DNA from: Providencia sp. R33 | GTDB lineage: Bacteria; Pseudomonadota; Gammaproteobacteria; Enterobacterales; Enterobacteriaceae | Reading direction: 5' to 3' | Assembly: GCF_019343475.1 (NCBI RefSeq) | Contig: NZ_CP072453.1 | Span: 1,240,001 to 1,304,000 of the forward strand | Length of the DNA: 64,000 nt | The notes under the pieces: model-generated | The model's database searches: none | Told to the model about the DNA's origin: nothing | What the model saw: the letters and a program-made list of their open reading frames with translations, nothing else | In this document: positions 51,026-59,651 of the stretch, in pieces | Layout of the letters: each line of letters begins with the position of its first letter | Numbering within the stretch: the stretch's first letter is position 1 | Made by a program: the position numbers and the translations under genes

Positions 51026-53068
51026 ATGAACAAACTTCTTAAAGTTGCATTTGTCGTTAGTCTGGCGACTTTCGGCAGTGCAATCGCTAATACTCAAGCG
51101 GTGGCTCCGGTCACTGCTGCTCAGTTACCTGTCTTAAAACAGAGCGCACAGCACGGCACAGTCAGTGAAAGGGTGACCTCACGGTTTACGCGTTCACATT
51201 ACCGCCAATTTGATTTAGACAAAGCGTTTTCTGGGAAAATATTTGACCGTTATCTTAACATGTTAGATTTCGGTCATAATGTTTTACTTCAATCCGATGT
51301 TGACCAATATGCCAAAGATAAAGGAAAAGTAGGTCAATGGCTTGAAGATGGCAAATTAGATACGTTTTATGACCTGTATAACCTGTCTCAGGAAAGACGT
51401 TTCGAACGTTTTAAATATGCATTAGCGCGTTTAGAACAACCGATTGATTTAAATGCGACGGATTCGATTGAAGTTGACCGTTCAAAATCGCCTTGGCCGA
51501 AAGACAAGCAAGAGCTTGACCATCTTTGGGATCAAAAAGTGCGTTATGATTGGTTAAACTTAAAGCTTTCAGGCAAAGATGACAAAGAAATCAAAGAGAA
51601 GCTCACTAAGCGCTATAATTTTGCGCTACGTCGCTTAACCCAAGCGCAAAGTGAAGATGTTTTTCAGTTGATTGTGAACTCATTTGCCCGTGAAATCGAT
51701 CCGCACACTAGTTATCTTTCTCCTCGTAATACAGAACAGTTTAATTCTGAAATGAGCCTTTCATTAGAAGGGATTGGTGCTGTTTTACAGCAAGATGACG
51801 AAAATACGGTGATCAACTCACTGGTTGCTGGCGGCCCAGCGGCTAAGAGCAAAGAGTTGAAAGTCGGTGATAAAATTATCGGTGTTGGTCAAACGGGCAA
51901 ACCGATTGTTGATGTTGTAGGTTGGCGTCTGGATGATGTTGTTGCGTTGATCAAAGGGCCAAAAGGTAGCCAAGTTCGTTTGGAAGTCGTTTCTGATACT
52001 AAAGGGGCGAAGCCACATATCGTTACCATAGTTCGGGAGCAGATCCGACTGGAAGATCGTGCAGTAAAACTGACGATTAAACAACAAGGTAAAGACAAGG
52101 TTGCTGTGCTGGATATCCCTGGTTTTTACGTGGGTCTAACCAATGACGTGAAAACTCAACTGCAGAACATGGCGAAAGACAATGTTTCGGCGTTAATCAT
52201 TGACCTTCGTGGCAATGGTGGTGGGGCACTCACAGAAGCTGTTTCATTATCAGGCTTGTTTATTCCAAAAGGGCCAATTGTTCAAGTTCGTGATAACAAT
52301 GGTCAAGTACGCCAAGATGTCGATGATGATGATGTGATTTACTATAAAGGGCCATTGGTCGTTTTAGTGGATCGTTTCAGTGCATCTGCGTCTGAAATCT
52401 TTGCCGCTGCAATGCAAGATTATGGTCGTGCTTTAATTGTGGGCGAACCAACCTTTGGTAAAGGCACTGTTCAACAACACCGCAGTTTAAGTCGTGTTTA
52501 TGATCAAATGCTGAAACCAGAATGGCCATCATTAGGTTCTGTGCAGTATACCATTCAGAAGTTTTATCGTGTGAACGGTGGCAGTACGCAGCGTGAAGGG
52601 GTAACCCCTGATGTGGTGATGCCAACGGGGCAAGATCCTGCTGAAACAGGTGAAAGCTTTGAAGATAATGCGTTGCCGTGGGATAGCATTCCTGCTGCGA
52701 ATTACAGCAAAGTTGGTGATATTTCACCTGATTTGTCAGCCATTAAAACTAAACACCTCGATAGAATCAGTCAGGATCGTGAATTCAATTATATCGATGA
52801 AGATATCGCGCGCTATAAAGTGAGTAAAGAAAGTAAAAATCTGATTTCATTAAATTATGCAGAGCGTAAGAAAGAAGATGATGAAATCGAAGCGACGAAA
52901 CTAAAACGAATAAATGAACGTAATGCAAAAGAAGGTAAACCACTCCTCAAGAAGTTGGATGATTTACCAAAGGATTACGAAGCACCAGACCCATACTTGG
53001 ATGAAACTGTGAAGATGGCGGTTGATTTGTCAAAACAAAGCACCAAAATGCTATCAGGTAACCAGTAG
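51026..53068 (+). CDS. prc: Tail-specific protease Prc (Tsp)
   Basis: 680 residues (E. coli 682): signal peptide, PDZ domain with LEGIGAVLQQDD and GPKGSQVRLEV, and a serine-lysine protease core LVDRFSASASEIFAAAMQDYG...GEPTFGKGTVQ with catalytic S454 and K479. A charged C-terminal helical part ends in LSGNQ. Periplasmic; trims PBP3 and MepS and degrades ssrA-tagged proteins in E. coli. Co-transcribed with proQ. Confidence 0.96.
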   Translation: MNKLLKVAFVVSLATFGSAIANTQAVAPVTAAQLPVLKQSAQHGTVSERVTSRFTRSHYRQFDLDKAFSGKIFDRYLNMLDFGHNVLLQSDVDQYAKDKGKVGQWLEDGKLDTFYDLYNLSQERRFERFKYALARLEQPIDLNATDSIEVDRSKSPWPKDKQELDHLWDQKVRYDWLNLKLSGKDDKEIKEKLTKRYNFALRRLTQAQSEDVFQLIVNSFAREIDPHTSYLSPRNTEQFNSEMSLSLEGIGAVLQQDDENTVINSLVAGGPAAKSKELKVGDKIIGVGQTGKPIVDVVGWRLDDVVALIKGPKGSQVRLEVVSDTKGAKPHIVTIVREQIRLEDRAVKLTIKQQGKDKVAVLDIPGFYVGLTNDVKTQLQNMAKDNVSALIIDLRGNGGGALTEAVSLSGLFIPKGPIVQVRDNNGQVRQDVDDDDVIYYKGPLVVLVDRFSASASEIFAAAMQDYGRALIVGEPTFGKGTVQQHRSLSRVYDQMLKPEWPSLGSVQYTIQKFYRVNGGSTQREGVTPDVVMPTGQDPAETGESFEDNALPWDSIPAANYSKVGDISPDLSAIKTKHLDRISQDREFNYIDEDIARYKVSKESKNLISLNYAERKKEDDEIEATKLKRINERNAKEGKPLLKKLDDLPKDYEAPDPYLDETVKMAVDLSKQSTKMLSGNQ

Positions 53069-53082
53069 TTCTAAATTCATGT

Positions 53083-53109
53083 AAAGCCAGCGAAAGCTGG
53101 CTTTTTTTT
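53083..53109 (+). terminator. Terminator of proQ-prc
   Basis: AGCCAGC-GAAA-GCTGGCT hairpin with a tetraloop, followed by T7. Confidence 0.88.
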
Positions 53110-53264
53110 GCACTAAAAATTCTATCTTATACTTTTTTACGCGTTTTACGTCAGAACAAAAATATTATTGAAATTAACGTAATATCCTAATTATGGATTT
53201 TCTTTACCTTTGCTTAATTTATCCTAAACTTTTGGTGTAGCTCCCTTAAACATGAGGCAATACC

Positions 53265-53996
53265 ATGCGTAAATTACTTTTAGGATTAATAGCTGTTAGT
53301 GTCATGATGGTTTCTGCGGTCAACAGCGCGAGTGCAAGAAATTACCCGTGCTCGGGCAGTAAAGGTGGGATAGACCGCTGTGAAGATGGCAAATTTATTT
53401 GTAACGATGGTTCGACCAGCCGTTCAGAGCAAGTGTGTACCATTGAATTAAAAAACGATATAAACAGCAAAGCGGGCGCAGCTGGTGCTGTAATTGGTGC
53501 GGGAGTGGCGAAACAATCCAGCAAACCTTCTGTATCTGATTCAATTAAATCGACAGGGGACAAAGCAAGCAAAACTGTGAGTGAAAAAGCGACAAAAGCG
53601 TCAGATAGCGCAAAAACAGTCAAAGAGAAAGCCTCCAAAGCCGCAGATAAAGATGTTGTGAAGGAAACAAAGGAAAAAGCGTCCAAAGCAGCGGATAAAG
53701 AATCTGCAAAAGCAGTAAAAGAAAAAGCGTCTAAAGCGGCGGATAAAGATGTCGTGAAAGAGACAAAAGAAAAAGTTTCAAAAGCCGCAGATAAAAAAGA
53801 TGCAGTGAAAGAAACAAAAGAAAAGGCAAGCAAAGCAGCAGATAAAGAAAAAGCAGTAAAAGAAAAAGCGACTAAGGCAACAGACAAAGAACCGTCTAAA
53901 GCCGCTAAAGAAAAAGCCACCAAAGCAGCTGATAAAGAATCAGCTAAAGCAACAAAAGAAAAAGCGGCAAAAGTCGCTAAAGAGAAAACTAATTAA
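53265..53996 (+). CDS. Exported Lys/Ala-rich repeat protein with Cys-rich head
   Basis: 243 residues. Signal peptide to about A24 (NSASA cleavage), then a small four-Cys domain (PCSGSKGGIDRCEDGKFIC...QVC) that resembles short periplasmic proteins such as E. coli YdcA. After a Gly/Ala-rich segment comes a run from about residue 115 to the end of eight imperfect copies of a 16-residue unit KEKASKAADKxxxKxx. The repeats look like group-3 LEA or histone-H1-like sequence: helical when bound, disordered when free. Function unknown. Codons within the copies vary, so it is not a recent simple-repeat expansion. Confidence 0.8.
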   Translation: MRKLLLGLIAVSVMMVSAVNSASARNYPCSGSKGGIDRCEDGKFICNDGSTSRSEQVCTIELKNDINSKAGAAGAVIGAGVAKQSSKPSVSDSIKSTGDKASKTVSEKATKASDSAKTVKEKASKAADKDVVKETKEKASKAADKESAKAVKEKASKAADKDVVKETKEKVSKAADKKDAVKETKEKASKAADKEKAVKEKATKATDKEPSKAAKEKATKAADKESAKATKEKAAKVAKEKTN

Positions 53997-54038
53997 GGCA
54001 CGTGTTTTTTCGCTATTTTCCTATTATATTGTGATGAT

Positions 54039-54067
54039 AATGCCACCGCTGTGTGGCATTATTTTTT
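54039..54067 (+). terminator. Terminator after the repeat protein gene
   Basis: AATGCCAC-N6-GTGGCATT hairpin followed by ATTTTTTG. Confidence 0.8.
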
Positions 54068-54413
54068 GTAAACGAAATCCTAACTATTGCTTATCAGGCT
54101 AAGAAAGTGATCAAAAGAGCTGATAAATACATTATTAAGAATCATACCCTTCAAAAATTAGCTTTCTCGATTCAACTAAAAATAAGTTTAAATTGAAATG
54201 GTTATGAATTGACCCTTTTAAAACAAATATTTAAAATTTGGACTTTCAATGAAAAGAGCGGTAATGGGACGTTTCCCTCTTTTTTAGTCTCACAGTGTAA
54301 AGTTATGTTATTTTTTACTGTTTTCGTGTTAATTGACTTGAAATAGTGTGAAAAAACCTTATTTATAAAGTAAATTCTACGTGATCTTAGTTTTTACCAA
54401 GGAATGCAAAAAA
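54068..54413. other. Intergenic region before htpX with an orphan terminator-like hairpin
   Basis: About 345 bp without a gene. At 54252-54285, AAAAGAG...CTCTTTT encloses an inner GGGA/TCCC pair and ends in a T run, resembling an intrinsic terminator with no upstream gene. It could end a small RNA or be a leader attenuator for htpX. No heat-shock or CpxR box was assigned. Confidence 0.45.
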
Positions 54414-55295
54414 ATGATGAGAATTGCTTTATTCTTGCTCACGAACTTAGCAGTAATGTTTGTGTTTGGAATAATTTTGAGTTTAACCGGTATTCGCGGA
54501 AGTAGCGTTCAAGGCTTGCTGATTATGGCGGGCTTGTTTGGTTTCGGCGGTGCTTTTATTTCATTGCTGATGTCTAAATGGATGGCACTGAAATCGGTGG
54601 GTGGTGAAGTTATTGAAAACCCACGTAACCAAACTGAACAGTGGCTAATGACGACGGTTCAGCGCCAAGCGCAGCAAGTGGGCATTCAAATGCCTCAAGT
54701 GGCGATTTACCATGCGCCTGATATTAATGCTTTTGCAACAGGGGCTCGTCGTGATGCATCTCTAGTTGCAGTGAGCACCGGGTTACTTGAAAATATGAGC
54801 CGCGATGAAGCTGAAGCGGTTATTGCTCATGAAATCAGTCATATCGCTAATGGTGATATGGTGACAATGACGTTACTGCAAGGTGTTGTGAATACCTTTG
54901 TTATCTTTATTTCTCGTATCATTGCCCAATTAGCGGCAGGCTTTATGTCAAACAATGATAACGAAAGTGAAAGTAGCAACGGTAACCCAATGGTTTATTT
55001 TGCAGTTTCTATGGTGCTGGAAATTGTATTCGGTATTTTAGCGAGCATTATTACCATGTGGTTCTCTCGCTATCGTGAATTCCATGCTGATGCAGGCTCT
55101 GCAAAATTAGTTGGGCGCGAAAAAATGATCGCGGCACTGCAAAGACTGAAAACCAGTTATGAGCCGCAAGAGGAAGGGCGTTTGATGGCATTTTGTATTA
55201 ACGGACGTGGTAAAGCATTCAGTGAGTTATTCCTGTCTCACCCGCCGTTAGACAAACGAATTGAAGCACTTCGCTCAGGCGAATATTTGAAATAG
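54414..55295 (+). CDS. htpX: Membrane zinc metalloprotease HtpX
   Basis: 293 residues, exactly the E. coli length. Two N-terminal helices (MRIALFLLTNLAVMFVFGIILSL, GLLIMAGLFGFGGAFISLLM), zinc site H139-E140-xx-H143 (AHEISH) and the distal glutamate in FHADAGSAKLV; two further membrane segments in between. Degrades damaged membrane proteins alongside FtsH. Start at 54414 with AAGGA upstream. Confidence 0.96.
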   Translation: MMRIALFLLTNLAVMFVFGIILSLTGIRGSSVQGLLIMAGLFGFGGAFISLLMSKWMALKSVGGEVIENPRNQTEQWLMTTVQRQAQQVGIQMPQVAIYHAPDINAFATGARRDASLVAVSTGLLENMSRDEAEAVIAHEISHIANGDMVTMTLLQGVVNTFVIFISRIIAQLAAGFMSNNDNESESSNGNPMVYFAVSMVLEIVFGILASIITMWFSRYREFHADAGSAKLVGREKMIAALQRLKTSYEPQEEGRLMAFCINGRGKAFSELFLSHPPLDKRIEALRSGEYLK

Positions 55296-55300
55296 TACAG

Positions 55301-55330
55301 AAAGCCACTTCATTTGAAGTGGCTTTTTTT
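55301..55330 (+). terminator. Terminator of htpX
   Basis: Perfect hairpin GCCACTTCA-TT-TGAAGTGGC followed by T7. Confidence 0.85.
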
Positions 55331-55353
55331 ATGGAATAATTATAGGGATAGCA

Positions 55354-55662
55354 ATGAGACTTTCATCGAGTGTCAGTGGTGCACTGAGAACTTTCGCGTA
55401 TTTTATGACTAGTGGTAGCCACTACATGTTAAGTGATGTTGATTATGTCGAACTATGCGCTGACAACCCCAGTTTAGTTGAGCAAGTGTATGCCATCTTA
55501 ATCAATACCCTAGAACTTGATGAAAATGGGGATGTCACTAACTTCAAGCACGCGCAAAAACGCGCAACAGACTATATTCGTTGGTATGACGACCATTCAT
55601 ATGTTATTGACCCGCCATATGAGGATTGGGAAACTGAGCTGTATTGCATACCCGCTAATTAA
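55354..55662 (+). CDS. Unknown small protein
   Basis: 102 residues, acidic, soluble, with VDYVELCADNPSLVEQVYAIL and a Tyr/Asp-rich end (YIRWYDDHSYVIDPPYEDWETELYC). No signal or membrane segment. No family recognised. It sits between htpX and another unknown gene, in a stretch not shared with E. coli. Confidence 0.65.
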   Translation: MRLSSSVSGALRTFAYFMTSGSHYMLSDVDYVELCADNPSLVEQVYAILINTLELDENGDVTNFKHAQKRATDYIRWYDDHSYVIDPPYEDWETELYCIPAN

Positions 55663-55833
55663 AACGAGAATATAAATTTTTAGAAAATCAGCTAAAACTG
55701 ACTCGTCATTTATTTTTATCACGTAAAAATACCTATTTATTTGATAGCGAGCCATTAATATCTTCCATAATAAGCTATATTAATTCTAACTATGGATAAT
55801 TTAGCATGTGTTTAATTTTATATGGGAGCAATG

Positions 55834-56112
55834 ATGGACATTCTTGTTAGAACAATACTTTTCGGTAATTCATTTCAAACTGCGCCTAACCCTGCACGGC
55901 TTGTCCCCATAAAATTTGAAATTTACCAATCAGATCAAGGGTTTTATCATCGGATATACAAAGAAGTTGGGATGTCAGGTGCAAATTTAGGACAAGTGTT
56001 TCGCGTTTGGGCTTTTGAAGAGCAAAAAAGTTGGGATAAGCAAACGAAGAACACAACATTAGATGAGTATGCTAATTATTGTAATGACTTGTATACGCAA
56101 GCAGGGCAATAA
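55834..56112 (+). CDS. Unknown small protein
   Basis: 92 residues starting MDILVRTILFGN, chosen because GGGAG lies 5 nt upstream. Aromatic-rich: IYQSDQGFYHRIYKEVG and VFRVWAFEEQKSWDKQTKN. No signal, membrane helix or known motif. Preceded by about 170 bp of AT-rich sequence with no partner gene. Lineage-specific by position. Confidence 0.65.
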   Translation: MDILVRTILFGNSFQTAPNPARLVPIKFEIYQSDQGFYHRIYKEVGMSGANLGQVFRVWAFEEQKSWDKQTKNTTLDEYANYCNDLYTQAGQ

Positions 56113-56120
56113 TTAAAGGC

Positions 56121-56155
56121 AAAAAAAAGCCCCCTTCATAGGGTTTTGAAGGGGG
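56121..56155 (-). terminator. Terminator for minus-strand transcription (yecF side)
   Basis: CCCCCTTCA-N8-TGAAGGGGG hairpin; A8 precedes it on the plus strand, so the minus-strand RNA ends in U8. It lies about 130 nt past the yecF stop. Confidence 0.78.
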
Positions 56156-56288
56156 AGCTAAATGAATAAAGAATGGTTTAATTCGTAAATAAAGATAGAT
56201 GATTTTGATAACAAAAACTTAGTTATTTGTGCAGTTAATCCATTCTTGAATACTTTTGTGCTTTAAATAGCATTTATCGCTAAATAAT

Positions 56289-56510
56289 CTATTGGCGATA
56301 GCCTGTTTTAATTTGTTCTAAGATGCTTGTATAAGTTTCTGCTTGTTTTTCGTCTTCCATTTGAGCAACTTCACGTTGCATTTTGATCAAAATCTTACCT
56401 GCATCAGCTTGGCCAATTGCTTTAAGCATATGGGTGACCAAATTTTTTAAGCATGTTACTTCATCGGCAAGTGCGTGGACATCAGGCTCAGTAGGAAAAT
56501 GGGTTTTCAT
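56289..56510 (-). CDS. yecF: YecF family protein (DUF2594)
   Basis: 73 residues. LADEVTCLKNLVTHMLKAIGQADAGKILIKMQREVAQMEDE and the ending IKTGYRQ match E. coli YecF (74 residues; LANEVSCLK...AMGQADAG...IKQAYRQ). Coiled-coil-like, cytoplasmic. Function unknown. Confidence 0.92.
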   Translation of the reverse strand: MKTHFPTEPDVHALADEVTCLKNLVTHMLKAIGQADAGKILIKMQREVAQMEDEKQAETYTSILEQIKTGYRQ

Positions 56511-56915
56511 TAAATCGATCCTTTAAGATAAAAAGTAATTTTATGGATTGTAGCATAGAAAAAATAATATGTGCTTTCAGATAAATAAGATGCATGTAAT
56601 CGAATATAAAGCATGCAAATTATGATGTATTTGATTAATTCTTTGGAAACGTTGGCAAGATTTTTGTCGTGATATTTTTTTAGAGAGGTTTGATATTGGG
56701 CTTTAGTGCTTGATGTTGATTATCAATATCAAGAGCGAGCTTTAAAATAGCCAAATAGTTGTGATACAATTCACAAAAATACGGCGTATAGAACAATAAA
56801 ACACCGCTTAATCGTTTCAGTCTGGTTCTAAACATATATTTCCCATATGCCATCGTCATAAGTCGGTAACTGATTTGTGTCATTCGCTTATGGAAAACTG
56901 AAGGCAAGATAAATA
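56511..56915. other. Intergenic region between yecF and sotB
   Basis: About 400 bp holding both divergent promoters. GATGCATG and AAGCATGCAAAT-like repeats lie at about 56590-56620. A minus-strand frame at 56680-56976 was rejected. No operator could be assigned. Confidence 0.5.
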
Positions 56916-58109
56916 ATGACACAAGTATCAAGAAAAACCGCTTGGATCCGCGTTTTAGCGCTAGCGGTTGCTGCATTCGTTTTTAATACAACAGAGTTCG
57001 TCCCTGTTGCATTATTAAGTGATATTGCGGCCAGTTTTGACATGACGGTAGCGCATACAGGGTTGATGATCACCATATATGCGTGGGTGGTGGCGTTGAT
57101 GTCATTACCATTAATGTTATTAACCAGTAAAATAGAACGTCGTAAGTTACTGGGCTTCTTGTTTGTTATTTTTATTATTAGTCATATTGTTACGGGCTTT
57201 GCGTGGAACTTTGACGTGCTGATTATTGGGCGTGTGGGTGTTGCGCTGTCTCATGCGGTCTTCTGGTCGATTACGGCTTCTTTGGCTATTCGTGTTGCAC
57301 CCGCAGGTAAGAAGGCTCAAGCGCTAGGCCTGTTAGCAACGGGGACTGCATTAGCCACTGTTTTAGGGCTGCCAATTGGTCGCGTTATTGGGCAGTTTTT
57401 AGGCTGGCGAGTGACTTTCTTGTGTATTGGTGTCGTGGCGCTATTCACAATGATTGCACTGATCCGTTTTTTACCTCGCTTACCAAGTGAACATTCAGGT
57501 TCATTGAAAAGTCTCCCTGTGTTATTTAAACGCCCTGCGCTAGTTGGGATGTTCGCACTGACGGTGTTAGTGGTGACAGCACACTTTGCTGCCTATAGCT
57601 ATATTGAGCCCTTTGTTCGTGATGTAGCACATCAAAGCCAAAACTTTGCCACCGTATTGCTGCTGATTTTTGGCGCGGCAGGTATTATTGGTAGCGTTAT
57701 TTTTAGCCGCTATAGTACAAAACTATCATTAATATTCTTGCCATCAGCGATAGCTTTAATGACGCTATGCCTGTTGTTGCTATTGCCTATGGGAGGCAAT
57801 GCCTGGTCATTGATCACCTTGTCTGTGTTCTGGGGAATTGCGATGATGTGCATTAGTTTAGGTATGCAGGTGAAAGTGATTGATTTGGCACCGGATGCAA
57901 CGGACTTAGCAATGGCTATCTTCTCGGGTATCTTTAATATTGGGATCGGTGGCGGGGCGTTGCTAGGTAACCAAGTGATTGTGCATATGGGGATGACGCG
58001 AATTGGTTACGTGGGCGCGGTTATTGGCGTAATAGCATTTATTTTGTGTCTCTATTTATTCAGACGTTATAGCCAAACATTGAGTGATAAGCTGGCCCCA
58101 GTCACGTAA
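56916..58109 (+). CDS. sotB: Sugar efflux transporter SotB (MFS)
   Basis: 397 residues, 12 hydrophobic segments of the major facilitator type. AFVFNTTEFVPVALLSDIA, MITIYAWVVALMSLPLM, FWSITASLAIRVAPAGKKAQALGL, LPSEHSGSLKSLPVLF and MQVKVIDLAPDATDLAMAIFSGIFNIGIGGGALLGNQV closely follow E. coli SotB (YdeA), which exports arabinose and IPTG-like sugars. Natural role unclear. Confidence 0.93.
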   Translation: MTQVSRKTAWIRVLALAVAAFVFNTTEFVPVALLSDIAASFDMTVAHTGLMITIYAWVVALMSLPLMLLTSKIERRKLLGFLFVIFIISHIVTGFAWNFDVLIIGRVGVALSHAVFWSITASLAIRVAPAGKKAQALGLLATGTALATVLGLPIGRVIGQFLGWRVTFLCIGVVALFTMIALIRFLPRLPSEHSGSLKSLPVLFKRPALVGMFALTVLVVTAHFAAYSYIEPFVRDVAHQSQNFATVLLLIFGAAGIIGSVIFSRYSTKLSLIFLPSAIALMTLCLLLLLPMGGNAWSLITLSVFWGIAMMCISLGMQVKVIDLAPDATDLAMAIFSGIFNIGIGGGALLGNQVIVHMGMTRIGYVGAVIGVIAFILCLYLFRRYSQTLSDKLAPVT

Positions 58110-58228
58110 CATTAATATGCTAACTAAATAGATTGTTAAATAAGCTCTGTAGCGCTTTTAAAGCATGCAGAGCTTTTTTCTGTTTTATTGCTATATTTTA
58201 TCTTTTAATACAACAATCAGGATCACTA

Positions 58229-58561
58229 ATGAAAGGTCTGAGTTTTCTCTTGATGTCTATTATTGCCGAGGTGATTGCAACTACCACGTTAAAAGCCTCC
58301 GATGGTTTTAGCCGTTTTTGGCCATCTTTAATTGTCATTATTGGCTATGGTGTTTCTTTCTGGGGGTTATCGCAGGTAGTGAAAGTGATGCCGCTAGGGA
58401 TAGCCTATGCTATCTGGTCTGGTTTAGGGATTGTATTAGTTTCAGTGGCTGCAATTTTTATTTATAACCAAAAACTCGATTTACCTGCAATTATTGGTAT
58501 GCTATTAATTATAGTTGGTGTTTTAGTAATCAATTTATTTTCAAAAAGTAGCACGCATTAA
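58229..58561 (+). CDS. emrE: Small multidrug resistance transporter EmrE-like
   Basis: 110 residues, the standard SMR length, four membrane helices. Key residues of EmrE are present: E14, Y60 and W63. LSFLLMSIIAEVIATTTLKASDGFSRFWPS is typical. The dimer exchanges protons for cationic compounds. The start at 58229 is set by homology; the longer frame adds an unrelated extension. About 120 bp downstream of sotB, possibly the same transcript. Confidence 0.92.
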   Translation: MKGLSFLLMSIIAEVIATTTLKASDGFSRFWPSLIVIIGYGVSFWGLSQVVKVMPLGIAYAIWSGLGIVLVSVAAIFIYNQKLDLPAIIGMLLIIVGVLVINLFSKSSTH

Positions 58562-58600
58562 GTGCAAGGGATGACAGCGGTTTTATAGGAGAGAAAGAGC

Positions 58601-58900
58601 ATGGGGCGAAAGGTCAGCCAGTTATTAAAACCTGTGATGGCAGTTGCTGTGGCGGGTGTAATGTCAGTGATGTTATCGGCTTGTGGAAGCTCAGAAGTGA
58701 ATAAAACCGTTGATAACTCTGCAGTTCAGTATGCAAAGCAAGTGGTTAATTTAGGACCTGGGATCCAAGAGGCTTGTGTTTCTGCGGGGGGATTACCTGC
58801 GTTAACACTTGAATTAAATGGCGATAAAACGGCAGTTTGCCAATTTGCCAATGGTAGACGTTGTGCCGCAAATGCGATACAAAGTGGTGCCTGTATTTAA
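58601..58900 (+). CDS. DUF333-like lipoprotein
   Basis: 99 residues: signal peptide with lipobox LSAC (MSVMLSAC-GSS), then a small Cys-rich domain EACVSAGGLPALTLELNGDKTAVCQFANGRRCAANAIQSGAC. The C..xGG....C.F..G..C spacing is that of DUF333 proteins (YoaF, HslJ-associated). Likely anchored in the outer membrane. AGGAG upstream. Ends before a bidirectional terminator shared with dsbB. Confidence 0.8.
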   Translation: MGRKVSQLLKPVMAVAVAGVMSVMLSACGSSEVNKTVDNSAVQYAKQVVNLGPGIQEACVSAGGLPALTLELNGDKTAVCQFANGRRCAANAIQSGACI

Positions 58901-58924
58901 TATTTATTCCAGCATTATAAAAGA

Positions 58925-58951
58925 AAAGCCCCTTCAATTAGGGGCTTTTTG
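58925..58951. terminator. Bidirectional terminator between lipoprotein gene and dsbB
   Basis: AAGCCCCT-N6-AGGGGCTT hairpin with T5 on the plus strand and an A-rich flank giving U residues on the minus strand. Confidence 0.82.
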
Positions 58952-58973
58952 CATTTAGTGAATTCGTTTGTGA

Positions 58974-59495
58974 TTAAAATGACTTTTTAGCAGGGAAAAA
59001 TTGGCTAATTAACACAATAACTGCCACTAAAATATAAGCAGCAAAAATACCAATCAACCACTGCGGCATATCAAGGCCTAAAAATGCCCACTGCCTAACT
59101 GAGCAGTCACCCGTTGCTTCGAACATCGCAGGCACCCATTCTTGTAATGGCAACCAATCTGGGAAGTTGACAAAGAAATCACAAGAAGCAAATGGAGAAG
59201 GGTAAAGTTGCAGCATGGTATGTTCCCATGCAAGATCTAAACCACGCCATGCAGCGTAAATCCAAACAACAATAGCTACCCAGCGGATAATGACATTTCG
59301 GGGGGCGATCGCACCAATTAAGCCTGCAAACATAACACCTAGCAATGCAACGCGTTCATAAATACACATTACACAAGGTTGTAGCTTCATAACATGTTGA
59401 AAATATAATGCCGCACACTCTAACATAAAGGCTGTAAAGGCCATCAATAGCCATGCGCCTCGTCCTTGTGAGCAGTAGTTAAAAAATCGGAACAT
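58974..59495 (-). CDS. dsbB: Disulfide bond formation protein DsbB
   Basis: 173 residues, four membrane helices. First redox pair C41-C44 (PCVMC) and second pair in SCDFF and GDCSVRQW, matching C104 and C130 of E. coli. Reoxidises DsbA and passes electrons to quinone. Downstream of nhaB, as in E. coli. Confidence 0.95.
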   Translation of the reverse strand: MFRFFNYCSQGRGAWLLMAFTAFMLECAALYFQHVMKLQPCVMCIYERVALLGVMFAGLIGAIAPRNVIIRWVAIVVWIYAAWRGLDLAWEHTMLQLYPSPFASCDFFVNFPDWLPLQEWVPAMFEATGDCSVRQWAFLGLDMPQWLIGIFAAYILVAVIVLISQFFPAKKSF

Positions 59496-59548
59496 ACTTG
59501 AGATATCCTAATTGAGTGATGCGCACATTTTGCCCCTATCTGCCTGAT

Positions 59549-59634
59549 AAAAAAAGCGCCTAAAGCAAAATAAATGCCATTTCGAGTTAGGTTTTACCTA
59601 ACATTACAATCAGGCGCTGATAAAACGCCTGATT
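59549..59634 (-). terminator. Attenuator-like structure between nhaB and dsbB
   Basis: In the minus-strand RNA two structures compete. AATCAGGCG can pair with CGCCTGATT (complement 59634-59626 with 59616-59608). Alternatively AGCGCCT (complement 59618-59612) can pair with AGGCGCT (complement 59561-59555) followed by six U, a terminator enclosing a GTTAGGT/ACCTAAC hairpin (59586-59602). Shared bases make the two mutually exclusive. It could set the level of readthrough from nhaB into dsbB. Confidence 0.5.
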
Positions 59635-59651
59635 GATGTTGAGTATAATCC

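Noticed and set aside
53342..53923. Minus-strand 193-residue Phe/Ser/Ala repeat protein
   Set aside because: It is the reverse complement of the Lys/Ala repeat gene; the repeat makes both strands open. The plus strand has a signal peptide, ribosome site and terminator.
56680..56976. Minus-strand 98-residue frame upstream of sotB
   Set aside because: Overlaps the sotB start, has no recognisable domain or ribosome site and no terminator.
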